Source of the DNA: Zhengitettix transpicula
Lineage: Eukaryota; Arthropoda; Insecta; Orthoptera; Tetrigidae
Direction: 5' to 3'
Length of the DNA: 64,000 nucleotides
NCBI GenBank assembly: GCA_037074705.1
Contig: CM073593.1
Coordinates: 8,809,001 to 8,873,000, forward strand
Shown piece after piece: positions 44,001 to 55,600 of the stretch. Below the pieces are notes generated by a model. The model worked only from the letters and a program-made list of their open reading frames with translations, ran no database searches and had not been told where the DNA came from. The translations under genes and the position numbers were made by a program. Numbering within the stretch: the first letter of the stretch is position 1; each line of letters begins with the position of its first letter.

Positions 44001-44851
44001 TGTAACGCGTTTATTTAGGTTTAAGTTTTTCTTTGTCTCGGAAGTGTTGTTTGTGTGGTCTTGAGAATTCGAAACCGTGCACGTGCGTGGGGGTGGAGGA
44101 GATAAATATATTCATCCAAGTAATTTCGTGTCCTGTCTCGATTGTTGGCCTCAACATGACAGAATAGTTAGCCATTGTTGACTACGGAACTGCTATAAAT
44201 CTTGTGAAATGGAAGAATCAGTAAAACTGACGAAGTTTTCTAACAATGAAAAAAGTAAAAGAATGGAGGATATAAGGGAGGAGATAAGCTTTTGAAAAGG
44301 ACAGTTGTTCTGCGCTTACCGAAGCTGGTGGATGTGATTAAGAGAGGCTCCGTAGAGTTGTTGTCTCTGATATAGTCCGAGGCAGAATCGTCGTGAGAAA
44401 GGGGCCACAATTTGTTAGTAAAGAGTTCACAGAATAGCACCGCACAATTTAGTACGACGGCTTGCCAGCATTCAATCCCGGAGGCCGACGCCTTAGCCTT
44501 AGCCAGTGATCAACCCCTGAGTCGACGCCAGTATGTTCGTACGAGAGCTACAGCGGGCAACACAACAGAGAATAGCAGTACGCATTTGGTACGGGCAGAA
44601 GATCTCTTCTATGTAAAAACCACAGGTGCCTGAGATAAGAGTTTTCATGTTTAACTTTAATAAACTGATATAAAATTTTCATATAGGCCACACCTGTACT
44701 AATTTGAACACAAAAAGAACCATATTAGTTACATCAAACAAAATTTCTACTTAAATATTTCATGGTAGCGAGACCAGGAGAAATATGAATATTACATGGT
44801 GGCAGCGGTGGGTTCATAACCACCGAGGCCAGAAGAAATTATATTATTACA
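44001..44851 (+). mobile_element. LTR G with primer-site stub
   Basis: LTR 44001-44796 (TGTAACGCG to AATATTACA), with TATAAG at 44271 and AATAAA at 44659-44664. TGGTGGCAGCGGTGGG follows, a primer-binding-site class known from gypsy-type elements. After about 30 bases the LTR's last 27 bases recur in changed form (GAGGCCAGAAGAAATTATAT, then TATTACA), ending at 44851. Confidence 0.7.
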
Positions 44852-45154
44852 AATTGTTTTTAAAATATTTCATTTCATGAGGCAATTTGATTACTTTAAT
44901 CGTAAATACATTAAATATTACACAAGGTTAGTTTCATTATTAATTTTCTATTGAATATTCAACAAACTTTCATTGATATTGTGAAGAACCCTTTTTATTT
45001 TTAAAAAAGTATCACGTATGTGGTTTTGGAATCTTAAAAATGGCGTAAAAGAGGCTGAAAGCTTGAAAATATCCAGTAATTACTCCCATGGATAATAATT
45101 CAGATGTTATTGACTCCTACTGCTGTATTTATGAGAATCTAGCTTAGTTTTTTC
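44852..45154. other. No recognised feature
   Basis: AT-rich sequence without an open frame of note. Confidence 0.35.
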
Positions 45155-45365
45155 AAAGTTTAGTTGTAGCAATGAGTCTCGTAATTGTTCAATAATATAT
45201 TTAATTACTAAGCATTTGGTTGACAAAGCTGTATGTGAAGAATGTATTCAAGATGCTCAGCTGTTTATTGTGGTTCGGCTCGGGAGTTTCCGGTGTCACT
45301 AGAGCACCGAACCGAGCCAGTATCGGCTCGTTACTCGGCAGTCTGGACAGTATGGCAGGGACGGT
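45155..45365. repeat. Second copy of the 4.4-kb interspersed repeat
   Basis: Same order and strand as 4425-4640, with CTCGTTACTCGGCAGTCTGG near the end and a small insertion after GTCTCGTA. Confidence 0.6.
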
Positions 45366-46437
45366 GCCATAACTGCCTTAACTCAATAGTCCGTTCTGCT
45401 CAGCTTGTCATGATGACGTAATATCCAGAGATTTGCCTGTCTCTTCTCTGTTGCGGAGATGGAAAATAATCCATCACATTATTCTTCGTACAAAGAATCT
45501 TAATCTTTATGTATCTCTGTGGTGTTAGACAACAGTTGACAGTTTAACTCCTACTGATAGGCAATAAAACATTATTAAATCTACGCTTGTTATTTATTCA
45601 ATCATCAATTATTATTATACCCATACCGAAATACTAGTGAAATTTAATTACTTGAGCCACGGACCCTATATAGTCTTAAAAAGCTCTAATGGTGTCATAG
45701 ATGTAGGAGGAATTCCTTGTTGAGTTTCACTTTGAGTCGGCTCGTTTCGAGTGCGCGAAGTACCTGAAATTTTAATATATTTTCTGTAAAATTTGTATTT
45801 TATGGCTTTTCAATAGCGGCCGCCACTTAGTAGTTGGCTTACCCAATCAGCGATCCGCACCTGAGAGAATAATATCCTTTAATACGGAGATAGATTGTGA
45901 GAAAGAAAAAATGAAGGGTTTCCTTACCGGGAAAAAACCTCAGCGACATATATGGTGAAGTGCATAAGGAACTAGAATACTGCTCTTGTGCGACAGCAAC
46001 AGGCAATTAGGTTGTGTTGGAGGGATAAAGTTAGTAGTCTGATGTGGTTACTATGCACGTTGACCTTCTTTTTCTAGTCGGCTCCGGATCACCGTACACG
46101 TTTCGTAAAAAACAGTAATCAAGCATAGTTAGTTATAATATGTTCAAATTTTGGAACACTACCATCTGCATAACACAAATTATTTTTCACGATTACTGAG
46201 ACCTTCGTATAATGTAACTTGTAGAGGGACATGTGTTGTATGACGTCCTCTCGTAAACTAAAATAAGAGTTGAGCATGATATTTGCAAAGGAAATTGACT
46301 CACTCTCATGCCCCATGGAGTCTATGAATGATACTGACCGTACTGTCTTTTTAATATTCTTTGAGTAAACGTGTTATGTATATTTTGAATTTGGGAATAG
46401 CGCGTTATTAAAAACTATTCTTACCCATGATTTTCTG
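45366..46437 (+). promoter_or_regulatory. Region upstream of DPAGT1
   Basis: No gene is seen; this should contain the DPAGT1 promoter and 5' UTR. No clear TATA box or CpG island stands out. A GCGGCCGCC site near 45818 is the most GC-rich point. Confidence 0.3.
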
Positions 46438-46515
46438 TTGCCAACCTTGAGTCTTTCCAGGACCACTTTAATTCCCCCAATATCTATTAACCCTGATTAT
46501 TTTAATCTTAGCATA

Positions 46516-46655
46516 ATGGTGCCGTTATTAATTTGCGGCGTTATGTCATTTGTGGCGTACATGATTTGCAATAGGATTATTCCGAAAATAAAACATATGT
46601 TTTTAAAAGCAAATCTGTGTGGTGTTGATTTAAATAAAAGCAAGAAAGTGAAAGT
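46516..46655 (+). CDS. DPAGT1: DPAGT1 exon 1
   Basis: [20 protein letters not shown], then the [14 protein letters not shown] box. The donor is GT|GTGAGT (phase 2); the exon 2 acceptor supplies the A that completes Val. Confidence 0.88.
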
Positions 46656-49600
46656 GTGAGTTACGAAAATGAATTTTTAATTTATATTAGGAAATGTGAA
46701 AAACTTTAATGTATGTATTGCTTTATTTTTAAATTGGTGTGTACTTGTAATATATTATATCGTTTTATACCATTTAACCTGTTACATTCTTGGAGTTATA
46801 GATTATTTAATTATTACTTAATTTCGTCTCAGAGCCGTTTATTGTATGACATTTTAGATTCTAATCATACTGTTTGAATATCATGTATTTGTGAAAAAAT
46901 ATATTAAATAAACCATTTCCCAATTGAATAATATCTACATTAATGATTCATTAACCATTAAGAATTTTACATCATGTGTTGTAAAACATATGAGGTCAAG
47001 ATATTAATGTTTTTAGTTACTACGACAGTAAATTAAAACATTTTATTACACATTGCCTGATTGATTTGAGTATATATATTTTGAGACGTCTGTAATTTGT
47101 AGCAATTTTATAGACTATGTCATGAAACGAATTGTAATAATCATTAATATAGCTTCAATTGTTGGATTGACAATGGAATCCTTGAATAATTGTTTTTATC
47201 ACATATTTTACCCAACTGCTGCCCACACATTAAAGGCCCAATACTTTGGATTACAATTGCCACTTTAAACCTGTTGTACAATATTATCAGACCAATAAAG
47301 TTATTTGAAGGTATGGGCATTGCATTCCATCCATATTAAAATAAAGTTTGGAAGATGTTTCCATATTTTTTGTTCATGTGTTTTGGTAATACTGTAGTGT
47401 ATGACAGCTCAAGAACATTATTTTACATTCAGTAAAACTACTATTTCTTCCCAAATAATATTTTATGTTTAAAACAATTGTATTTTATTTACTTCATCTT
47501 ATGAATTTGCAAATAAACCACAAATTCTAGTATTGTCTGCTACATTAATAATTGAATTTAATTATTTTTGCTTTTATAGACCAGAAGCAGTTGGGGTTGT
47601 AACAGGATGTATTTTCCTCATCACATTATTTCTTTTCATCCCTTTTCCTTTTGGCGCTCATATTTTAAAAAAGTCTGATTTTCCACATGATGAGGTGAGT
47701 TGGATTATAGTTTCATGTGGTGAAGTGGCTTTATTTTTTTAAAAAATTACATGTTCTTTTCTTTGTAGCTTGTGGAACTTATAGCAGCTTTATTATCTAT
47801 ATGCTGCATGTTACTTTTGGGGTTTGCTGATGATGTTCTTGATCTGCGTTGGAGACACAAATTATTATTACCCACTATAGCATCTCTACCCCTTCTAATG
47901 GTTTACTACGTTAATTTTAACTCCACAACAATTATTGTGCCACAACCATTCCGCCATCTTTTTGGATTCTCTGTTAATTTAGGTAAGTATAGTTATTAAA
48001 AATTTATCACCTAAATTAATAGTTTCTTATTTCTGAACAGATACATAATTAAGCATTTACCTTAATTTGATACATTTTGTGAATTTGGCCAATGTTTCTC
48101 ACTTTATGGAATGATAATCATCTTGTTTATAACCATCATAATTGTGGTTCAACAATTATGTTTACTGTTGGACATTTTGTTACTTACAAAATTTTCTTAA
48201 TTTTCTTATCTTTATATGTTATGTTTTGAGCCATAATACATGCCTTTCTTGTTAACAATTCACCAGAAGGTTTATACTTACTTTTCAGAACAAATTTTGA
48301 ACCAGTAACATTTGATTTTCCTTTTCTCCCTATTATTTCCCAAGTGTAATTTTCAAAGTATCCTTGATTTCACTTTTTATTGCACTATTCCATGCTTCTG
48401 CATCATCTCCTCGTAAAGCTTCATTCATATACAAAGAAGACATTTCATAATCAACGTCCAGAAATCAATATATTGTTCTCGGAGTTCAACCGGGTTTTGC
48501 AGAATTGTAGCGTTCTACAATTATGCAAAACCCGGTTGAACTCCGAGAACAACTGCACCGGGAAAGGCTTCAATCTTTGATAACGTCCAGAAAGGTGGTT
48601 TTAGTTCATCTTGGTTTCTTAATCTTGTATTTTGTTCCCCATTAGGTTCTTGGTTTCTTTCTTTTAATTTTATCTGCCTCATTATTTATTTATTGTAAAA
48701 TATTTTCATTTATTTTATCTGACATAAAATTAATGTCATTAGTTGACAGACTTTCATCTGCATTTCCTTTCATATGGTCCAAAGGGATTGGTTCCTTTTT
48801 AAACATTTCAAAAGGATTTAATATTTCTGCATCTCCATTATCTTTATTGTAATAATACTGGTCTATTACTTTTATGTGTTGACTAATTATAATTTTTCTC
48901 TTTATAGGATCTTGGATCCTATAAACTGTAGATTGTTCTGATTAACTTACAAATATTCCTGTTATACCTGTAGGTTCAAATGTACTTTTATGAAGTTGCC
49001 TCTAATAGGATATGTGATTTATCTAAAATGTTTCTGTTTTTTCTTTCATATAAGTCATTTTGCTCAGGTATTATTGGAGCAGATAGTCTTCTCTATATTC
49101 CATTTTTAATTAAATATTCATTAAATTCTTTATTTGTATACTCAGCTACTCCGTTGTCACATTGTAAAAATTTAATTTTTCTGTCAAAATTGTTGGAAAG
49201 AAAATCAATACTTGAGCATTTTTGAGGCACTGTATATTACACAAGACTGCAGAATTCATGTCTATCAATCTTTTTTTTTTTTTTTTTTGGAAATAAAAGA
49301 TTAGTAGTGAATTTGTTGATTAAAGTTTTCAGGTTTTAACCCAGGCAGTAGACTAAAAATGTGTGGTAGTTTATCAGCTTGTCCGTAATAAATTCCTGTG
49401 GCAGTCCATGGACTCAGAAATTTGAATTGACTGTTCATGTTGAAACCTGAGAACTGTTTATTTAATAATGGTTTGGATAATTGTATTAATTTTAGGAGTA
49501 CCATATTTGAAAATGTTATTTGTTGCAGGATTGTTTTATTATGTTTATATGGGTATGCTGGCAGTTTTTTGTACAAATGCCATAAATATATTGGCAGGAG

Positions 49601-52600
49601 TAAATGGTTTGGAAGCAGGACAGTCATTAGTAATTGCTTTGTCAATTGCAATTTTCAATGTCATAGAATTAAATGGATCACAGTGGAAAGCTCATCAGTT
49701 TTCATTATATTTCATGCTTCCTTACATTACTACTACAGCAGCTCTGCTAAAATTTAATTGGTGAGTGCTTTAAAAATTTTAGCTATATAAAATTTTAATT
49801 TGTTAAGTTTTGTTTGCCCCTGAGATTAATAATGTTAGTTTTATCCAATTAATGGGAAAAAATAATAATTTACTGTTGGATAATAATATTCAGTTGTTAC
49901 ATTGTCTTTGGATTTAATATAGAGATATTATTTTAGTGTTCCCATGTCTTATTTTGAGAAGAAAATAAAGAGTGGTAAAGAGAAAAATTAATATATTGTG
50001 GGCCCTATATATTTAATTACTAGACTATCTAAAAGACTTGGAGCATCTTGAAACAATTACAACTCGTGAAATTATTTTTGTAGAAAAACTGTTTACTATA
50101 CCAGATCAATACATTTTTCTCCACATTTTCTGTTTAATATGAATGTACTGAAGAGGGAAGAAATTAATCCAATATATTTGAACATTCCTAGTGATAAATA
50201 CCTATTAAGTTCAATATGTCCCAGTCATTCAGCTCTCTTTCTTCACATCAATAATTTCTATTTTTGCAAATTAAAAGTTTATTTCTCAACAATTATTATT
50301 TCAATATTTTTATTTCATAACAACAGTTTTGACCTGTGGATATTTGTTCCCAGAATAGTTAACCTGTACATTTAATTCTATTTCATCACACATTCAATTT
50401 TTGGAGATATAAAATAAAAATGAGAACATATGGGACCAAGTGTGGAGTGCTCTTTTGACACAACATTGTAGTGATGAATACACACTACAGCTTTGTTGAC
50501 CATATTTTATTTATTTTAAATTTTCTTGAGCAGCGGTCTGTCCAGTCTAGTGCAGATTGTTACAGTATAAATGTTTACTCAGCCTAAGCCTAGCTTTACA
50601 TTAGTAGTTAAATCACAACTTTTATAGGCAGCACATTTTTTTTACAGAGAACATGCATTATTTTACATGATAATAAAAAACCCACATAATTATAAATTTG
50701 AAAGTATTAGAGTTCCTGAGTTACTATTCAGAATGCACAGAAGGTTTGAGAGTTAAACACTGTACACACACCTTTTTGACCATAGTTTACGTAATAACTT
50801 AAATCCATGTGACCACTGATATGTTGGTGGCTGCATCATTGATGAACAGGTCAATTAGGCACACTTGAAATAATGTCTGATAAAAGTAACCCAAAATACA
50901 CAATGAGGTAGAAACAATAAGCTTTTCTTTTCATGGTTGTATCATTCATAACAGTATCACGAGTATAAATATATTATATACATATACACACACAGAGAAT
51001 GATATACATCAATTTTAACCACTGTTCATGAAAATAATTATGTCCACTGATCAATTATTTTTGTGAGCCCCACAATTGTTGTGGAATAAAAATTCTTGTC
51101 AAACACAAAATTGATTTTACATTTACATTTACAATTTAACTTCATAAAATTATTTTGTGTAGAGATCAAATTATTTTTGGTCTAGGTGGGTATATTTGTG
51201 GATCAAGGAACATATAAAAATTTAAAGTATAGTAATACTTTTGGATATCATGATTCTGAATTGATTGTATTATAGAAGAAAGTTAAGTATGATAAAAGCA
51301 AGATTCTTGTCACAACTAAAATTCTATAAAAAATTGTTTAACATTAAAAAGTGCAAAACACATGATCAAAATTTATGGATGTGTAATTATATTAGGTCTT
51401 ATTTTCTGTGGGTGTGGAATTTATCTTTTTAAATTAGGAATTAAAATTCACAAATGGGAAAACACATTTATTAATAATCAGATTGTTTGTAGGAGTTAGT
51501 AAGTAATAAGTCAAAATATTCTGAATTATTAAGAGCAAATGGTGGAGCATATTCAGGGTCATGAATTCTGGAAGTGGGTATGAGTTGTATTCTTTCATCT
51601 AATGAAACACCAGCTCCAATAGCTTCCTGGATTATTTGAGCGTTCACTATTGGAGGTAATTTTCCTAGCATAGGCCCTACATTTGAAAGACCATCAATTA
51701 AAGAGTTAGGTGCACTACATAAAGTACATAACCATCCACCACAGTGATTTAAGTCTCCAATAACAAATGGCTGGCCCTGCCCTCCACCTGCTGCAAGATT
51801 TGCACCAGGTTTTGTTTGGGTTCTCTCTGGATGTAGCCAGAAGAATCCATATATGTTCCACCGCATTCGAAAGAAAACAGGCTGTGGCCAACCATCATAT
51901 AGTTTTAAGAATTGCAATGTATGTGTGCTAGGAATAATGTCACCTCCACCAGACACTACAATATCATCAGGGTGTAGATCTGCAACAGTATTACGCCACT
52001 CTGAATCTGATGACAAAACAAGCACTCGTGCACCTAGAAGCACTACAGGCAGATGACCTTTACGTTCTTTCCACCCATTAGAAGTCAACACAACTATTAG
52101 TTCAGCAACTGTTGCAACTTCTCCTACTGCTATTTCTGCTATAGAGTTGTCAGACTCTGTTGTAGTTAAGATATATACAAGGCGACGTGGTTCAGTTCTG
52201 CGGATCGGAGTTGGAAGAGTGGGACGTGCAGCCACTAGAGCTCGCCATACAACTTCAGGTTGGCCACAGTCGGGCCCATGCCAACCACGTGAGCACATAC
52301 ACCGGCCTTCAATTATGGAAGAAAACCCTCCTTTGAAGCAAATAGTTTCATTAGTTTTCTTGAAATGGTTCTGGCTGTTACTAGCTCCCAAAAATATTGG
52401 AGTGTCTGCCAATGTTAAGAAGCGGTTCCGAATGTTTTTGGGTTCCGGGTATTTTCTAAATTTATTTTTCGGTGGTAGTATGAACTGTACTGCTGGTGTA
52501 GGTGTGGAAGGTTCTAAAGTTGAAGGGGCAGTCATTAAGTAAAATACCACCATTAAAACTTGAATGAGCAGTAGAGACCATAACACTATAAGTTTCAAAT

Positions 52601-55600
52601 CTTGTCTGTGATACATTATAAAAATAGCAGCAACATAGCCTACTTGTTCAATCGAACTAATAAAAATGCAGTCAAATGCACTATATATTATGTGAATATA
52701 TATATAGCACCAATAACGTCGTTGATTAAAGATATGTACACAGTATTACAGTAGTAGGAGGCTACATTATGACGCTATCATTTTTTTTTGTCATGGTAGC
52801 TGATATAAGGAAAAAAAACTAATCACAGCTGAAAATTGTATAATTTTCATTTGCAATGTGACTTGTAATCGACTAGAGGTCATGATTCGAAGATTCAATG
52901 ACGACACCCGGTTGCAAAGACTCGACTAATTTCAAAGATACTAAGAACTGCTCCCACAAAACCATACTGGAACGCGGGATTAAAGTTAAGTTGGTAGCGC
53001 TTAAAAACAAACTCCTGAACATCTTTTATCTTTTGAATAACAAATTTTCATTTAGCCCTGCTGAAAGCCGTTTCACAAAAGCCTTCGATACACGGAAATA
53101 TTTTAAATTCAAAACAAATTTTTACTAATAAACATTCATATATCTACTTATTCTCGAATATCGCACTTGTAATAACTTCACACCCGTAGAAAAAATATGA
53201 CCAAATTTTGTACGAATTCCTTTAGAACCTGAAATTAACACGGCTACCAACCCAAGGGTTGGACGGTGGTGAAAATTTTCAAACATGCTAAAACGGCCGA
53301 TATTTGCGTCAAAGAAATAGTTTACGGGGTTAATGACCTTGATAATTTTTTTCTGCCGACGTTTTGACCCCTTTCTGAAGTTGGAGGGGCAACCGAGATT
53401 GGAATCGAATCCAGGGTTATGGATGTCGCTGAGTTATGACAACCCAGACAACGCCGAGCACCCAGCTACTATTTATTTATCTTAATAGTTTTTCTGCACA
53501 TAGTTGCAATACCTTTTATTAACAAACTGATGAAATTTGAAAAACAAAATATAGTCTTTTTACTATGAACCATTAGAACGATTTGGGCTTGTATTTGAAC
53601 GATTATGAGGGTTGATATTTTTAGCTTTGGGAAGGGGAATGTAGGTTTTAAATACATAATTAACTTGTGCTGAAATTGATGTCATTTGTATTGTACCGAG
53701 TTGTAATTCCTTGAAAGCTTTGGAATAATATACATTGAGGATGAAATTTTATTGTGCTTTGTGAAGAGTAGCTTTGAACAAAGATTGGTTTGGTTATTTA
53801 TTTTCTTGTATTCTTTTTAGTTTTGCATATGTTGCCCAATTTTACATACATACATATTTATTATTGTATTTATTAATTCAGTATCCTTTATAATTTTTTC
53901 TAGGTATCCATCTCAAGTGTTTGTGGGAGACACATTTTGCTACTTTTCTGGAATGACATTTGCAGTTGTGGGTATCTTAGGACATTTCAGCAAGACAATG
54001 CTTCTGTTTTTCTTACCCCAAGTATTAAATTTCTTATATTCACTTCCTCAGCTGTTTCATCTTGTTCCATGTCCTCGACATCGTCTTCCTAGGTAAATAA
54101 TAAGTTTAATTTTTAAAGATTTACTTAATAAATATTTGGTACTTGTTAAAATACTAACAGTTAACATCGTATCCCCACGCTACATATGTTCATCAATTGT
54201 TCGAATAAATAGGGAACTTTGCTGGCAAATTCTGAATTATTGATTAACATTATTTTTAGTGGTATAAAGAAGTTTAAAGTCAACTTACGAGATTTTAAGC
54301 ACAGCCTTACCAAAGCAGGACTCCTCTGTCCAAGGAAAATTATTGCTTCTACCTCAGATAATGGCAAATACCTAATATTTCTTTTTTGCTTTTCTAAATT
54401 CTACTGGTGATGGGATCTTTAAAAGGAATAATTATCTGTTTGCGTTAGATTTAAATGACATGAGGTGGTCTGCGAAATCTAACACAGTTAAAATCAAAAT
54501 AATAGACCTTGTTAATGAAATTTGTGATGGACAAAGACAATATACAGTAAACTCTGTAACAAATGCTTGAGTGTTTCTAAAATTATTACCAGAATTTAAA
54601 TTTATTACACTAATAATATTTTGGGATACAATATTAGGAAAGATTAATGAAGCAAATTTAATAGGGAACATAGGTTTTCCTGGTGTAATTGTTGGACGAA
54701 GAGATCTCGGGCTTCCAATCGGGTATTAATGTTGGTTTACCACAATGTCTTCCAGTGAAAGCCCAAGAACTCTTCGTCAAACAAGTACAGCATGTTGCCT
54801 ATTAAATTTGTCGAAGTAAATCTACTTTTACAAGAAAGAAAAATCACGGTTGAAAATGCCTGCAAAACTCTTGATAAATTTATCAGACTGAACAATTAAA
54901 ATTTTTTAACACATAAGAACTAAATAGAATGGCCAATTTAACAGACAATTTCAAGTGAAAAGGTCCACCAATTGGTGGAGAAATGTGTTTTGGTGATTTT
55001 AATTGTCAGTTGTTTGTTAAATTGGCCATTCTATTTCATTCTTATTTGTTAAAAAAAACAGACATCTATTAATTTAAATCATAATTACATTATTACTCTG
55101 TAATGAGCTGCTGGAGACTGTATATACTGTATTATACCAGAATACTCGGGTGGTATCAACCACTCTTTATATTTCTGTAATAACTTTATTCGGTGAGACA
55201 TCAGATATAAGATTCACTCAATTCATGTTTTTTCTACAACATGTGGCATGAAGTACAAAGTTTGTCGAGCAATTGCTCACCTTGGCTCCTGAATTGGAAC
55301 TGACTCCAACAAACACAACTGCACACTCGACCCCACAGAGTTATAGCATTTCCTGACCCTGATAATTGTTTCTGCAAGACAAAAATGGCTTATGTTAGTG
55401 TATTACAAATTATTGAATGCAACTCGCTAAATTCTAAATTACTTCAGAAAAGGTCTGGTAGTAATTTTCTTTAATTGAAAGCAGTCTTTGTGTGCTTTTC
55501 TTGAAATTTAATTTTGTTACTGTATGAAATTAAAGTGTATTTACAACTGAAAAACTTTTATTTTATGAAATGATTTTAACTATTATATTTTAAATGTTTG

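Noticed and set aside
49301..49651. 116-codon minus-strand frame over DPAGT1 exon 4
   Set aside because: Shadow of a well-conserved plus-strand exon.
52147..52542. 131-codon plus-strand frame opposite the GT17 gene
   Set aside because: It is a shadow of the antisense GT17 coding sequence, with no independent resemblance to a protein family.
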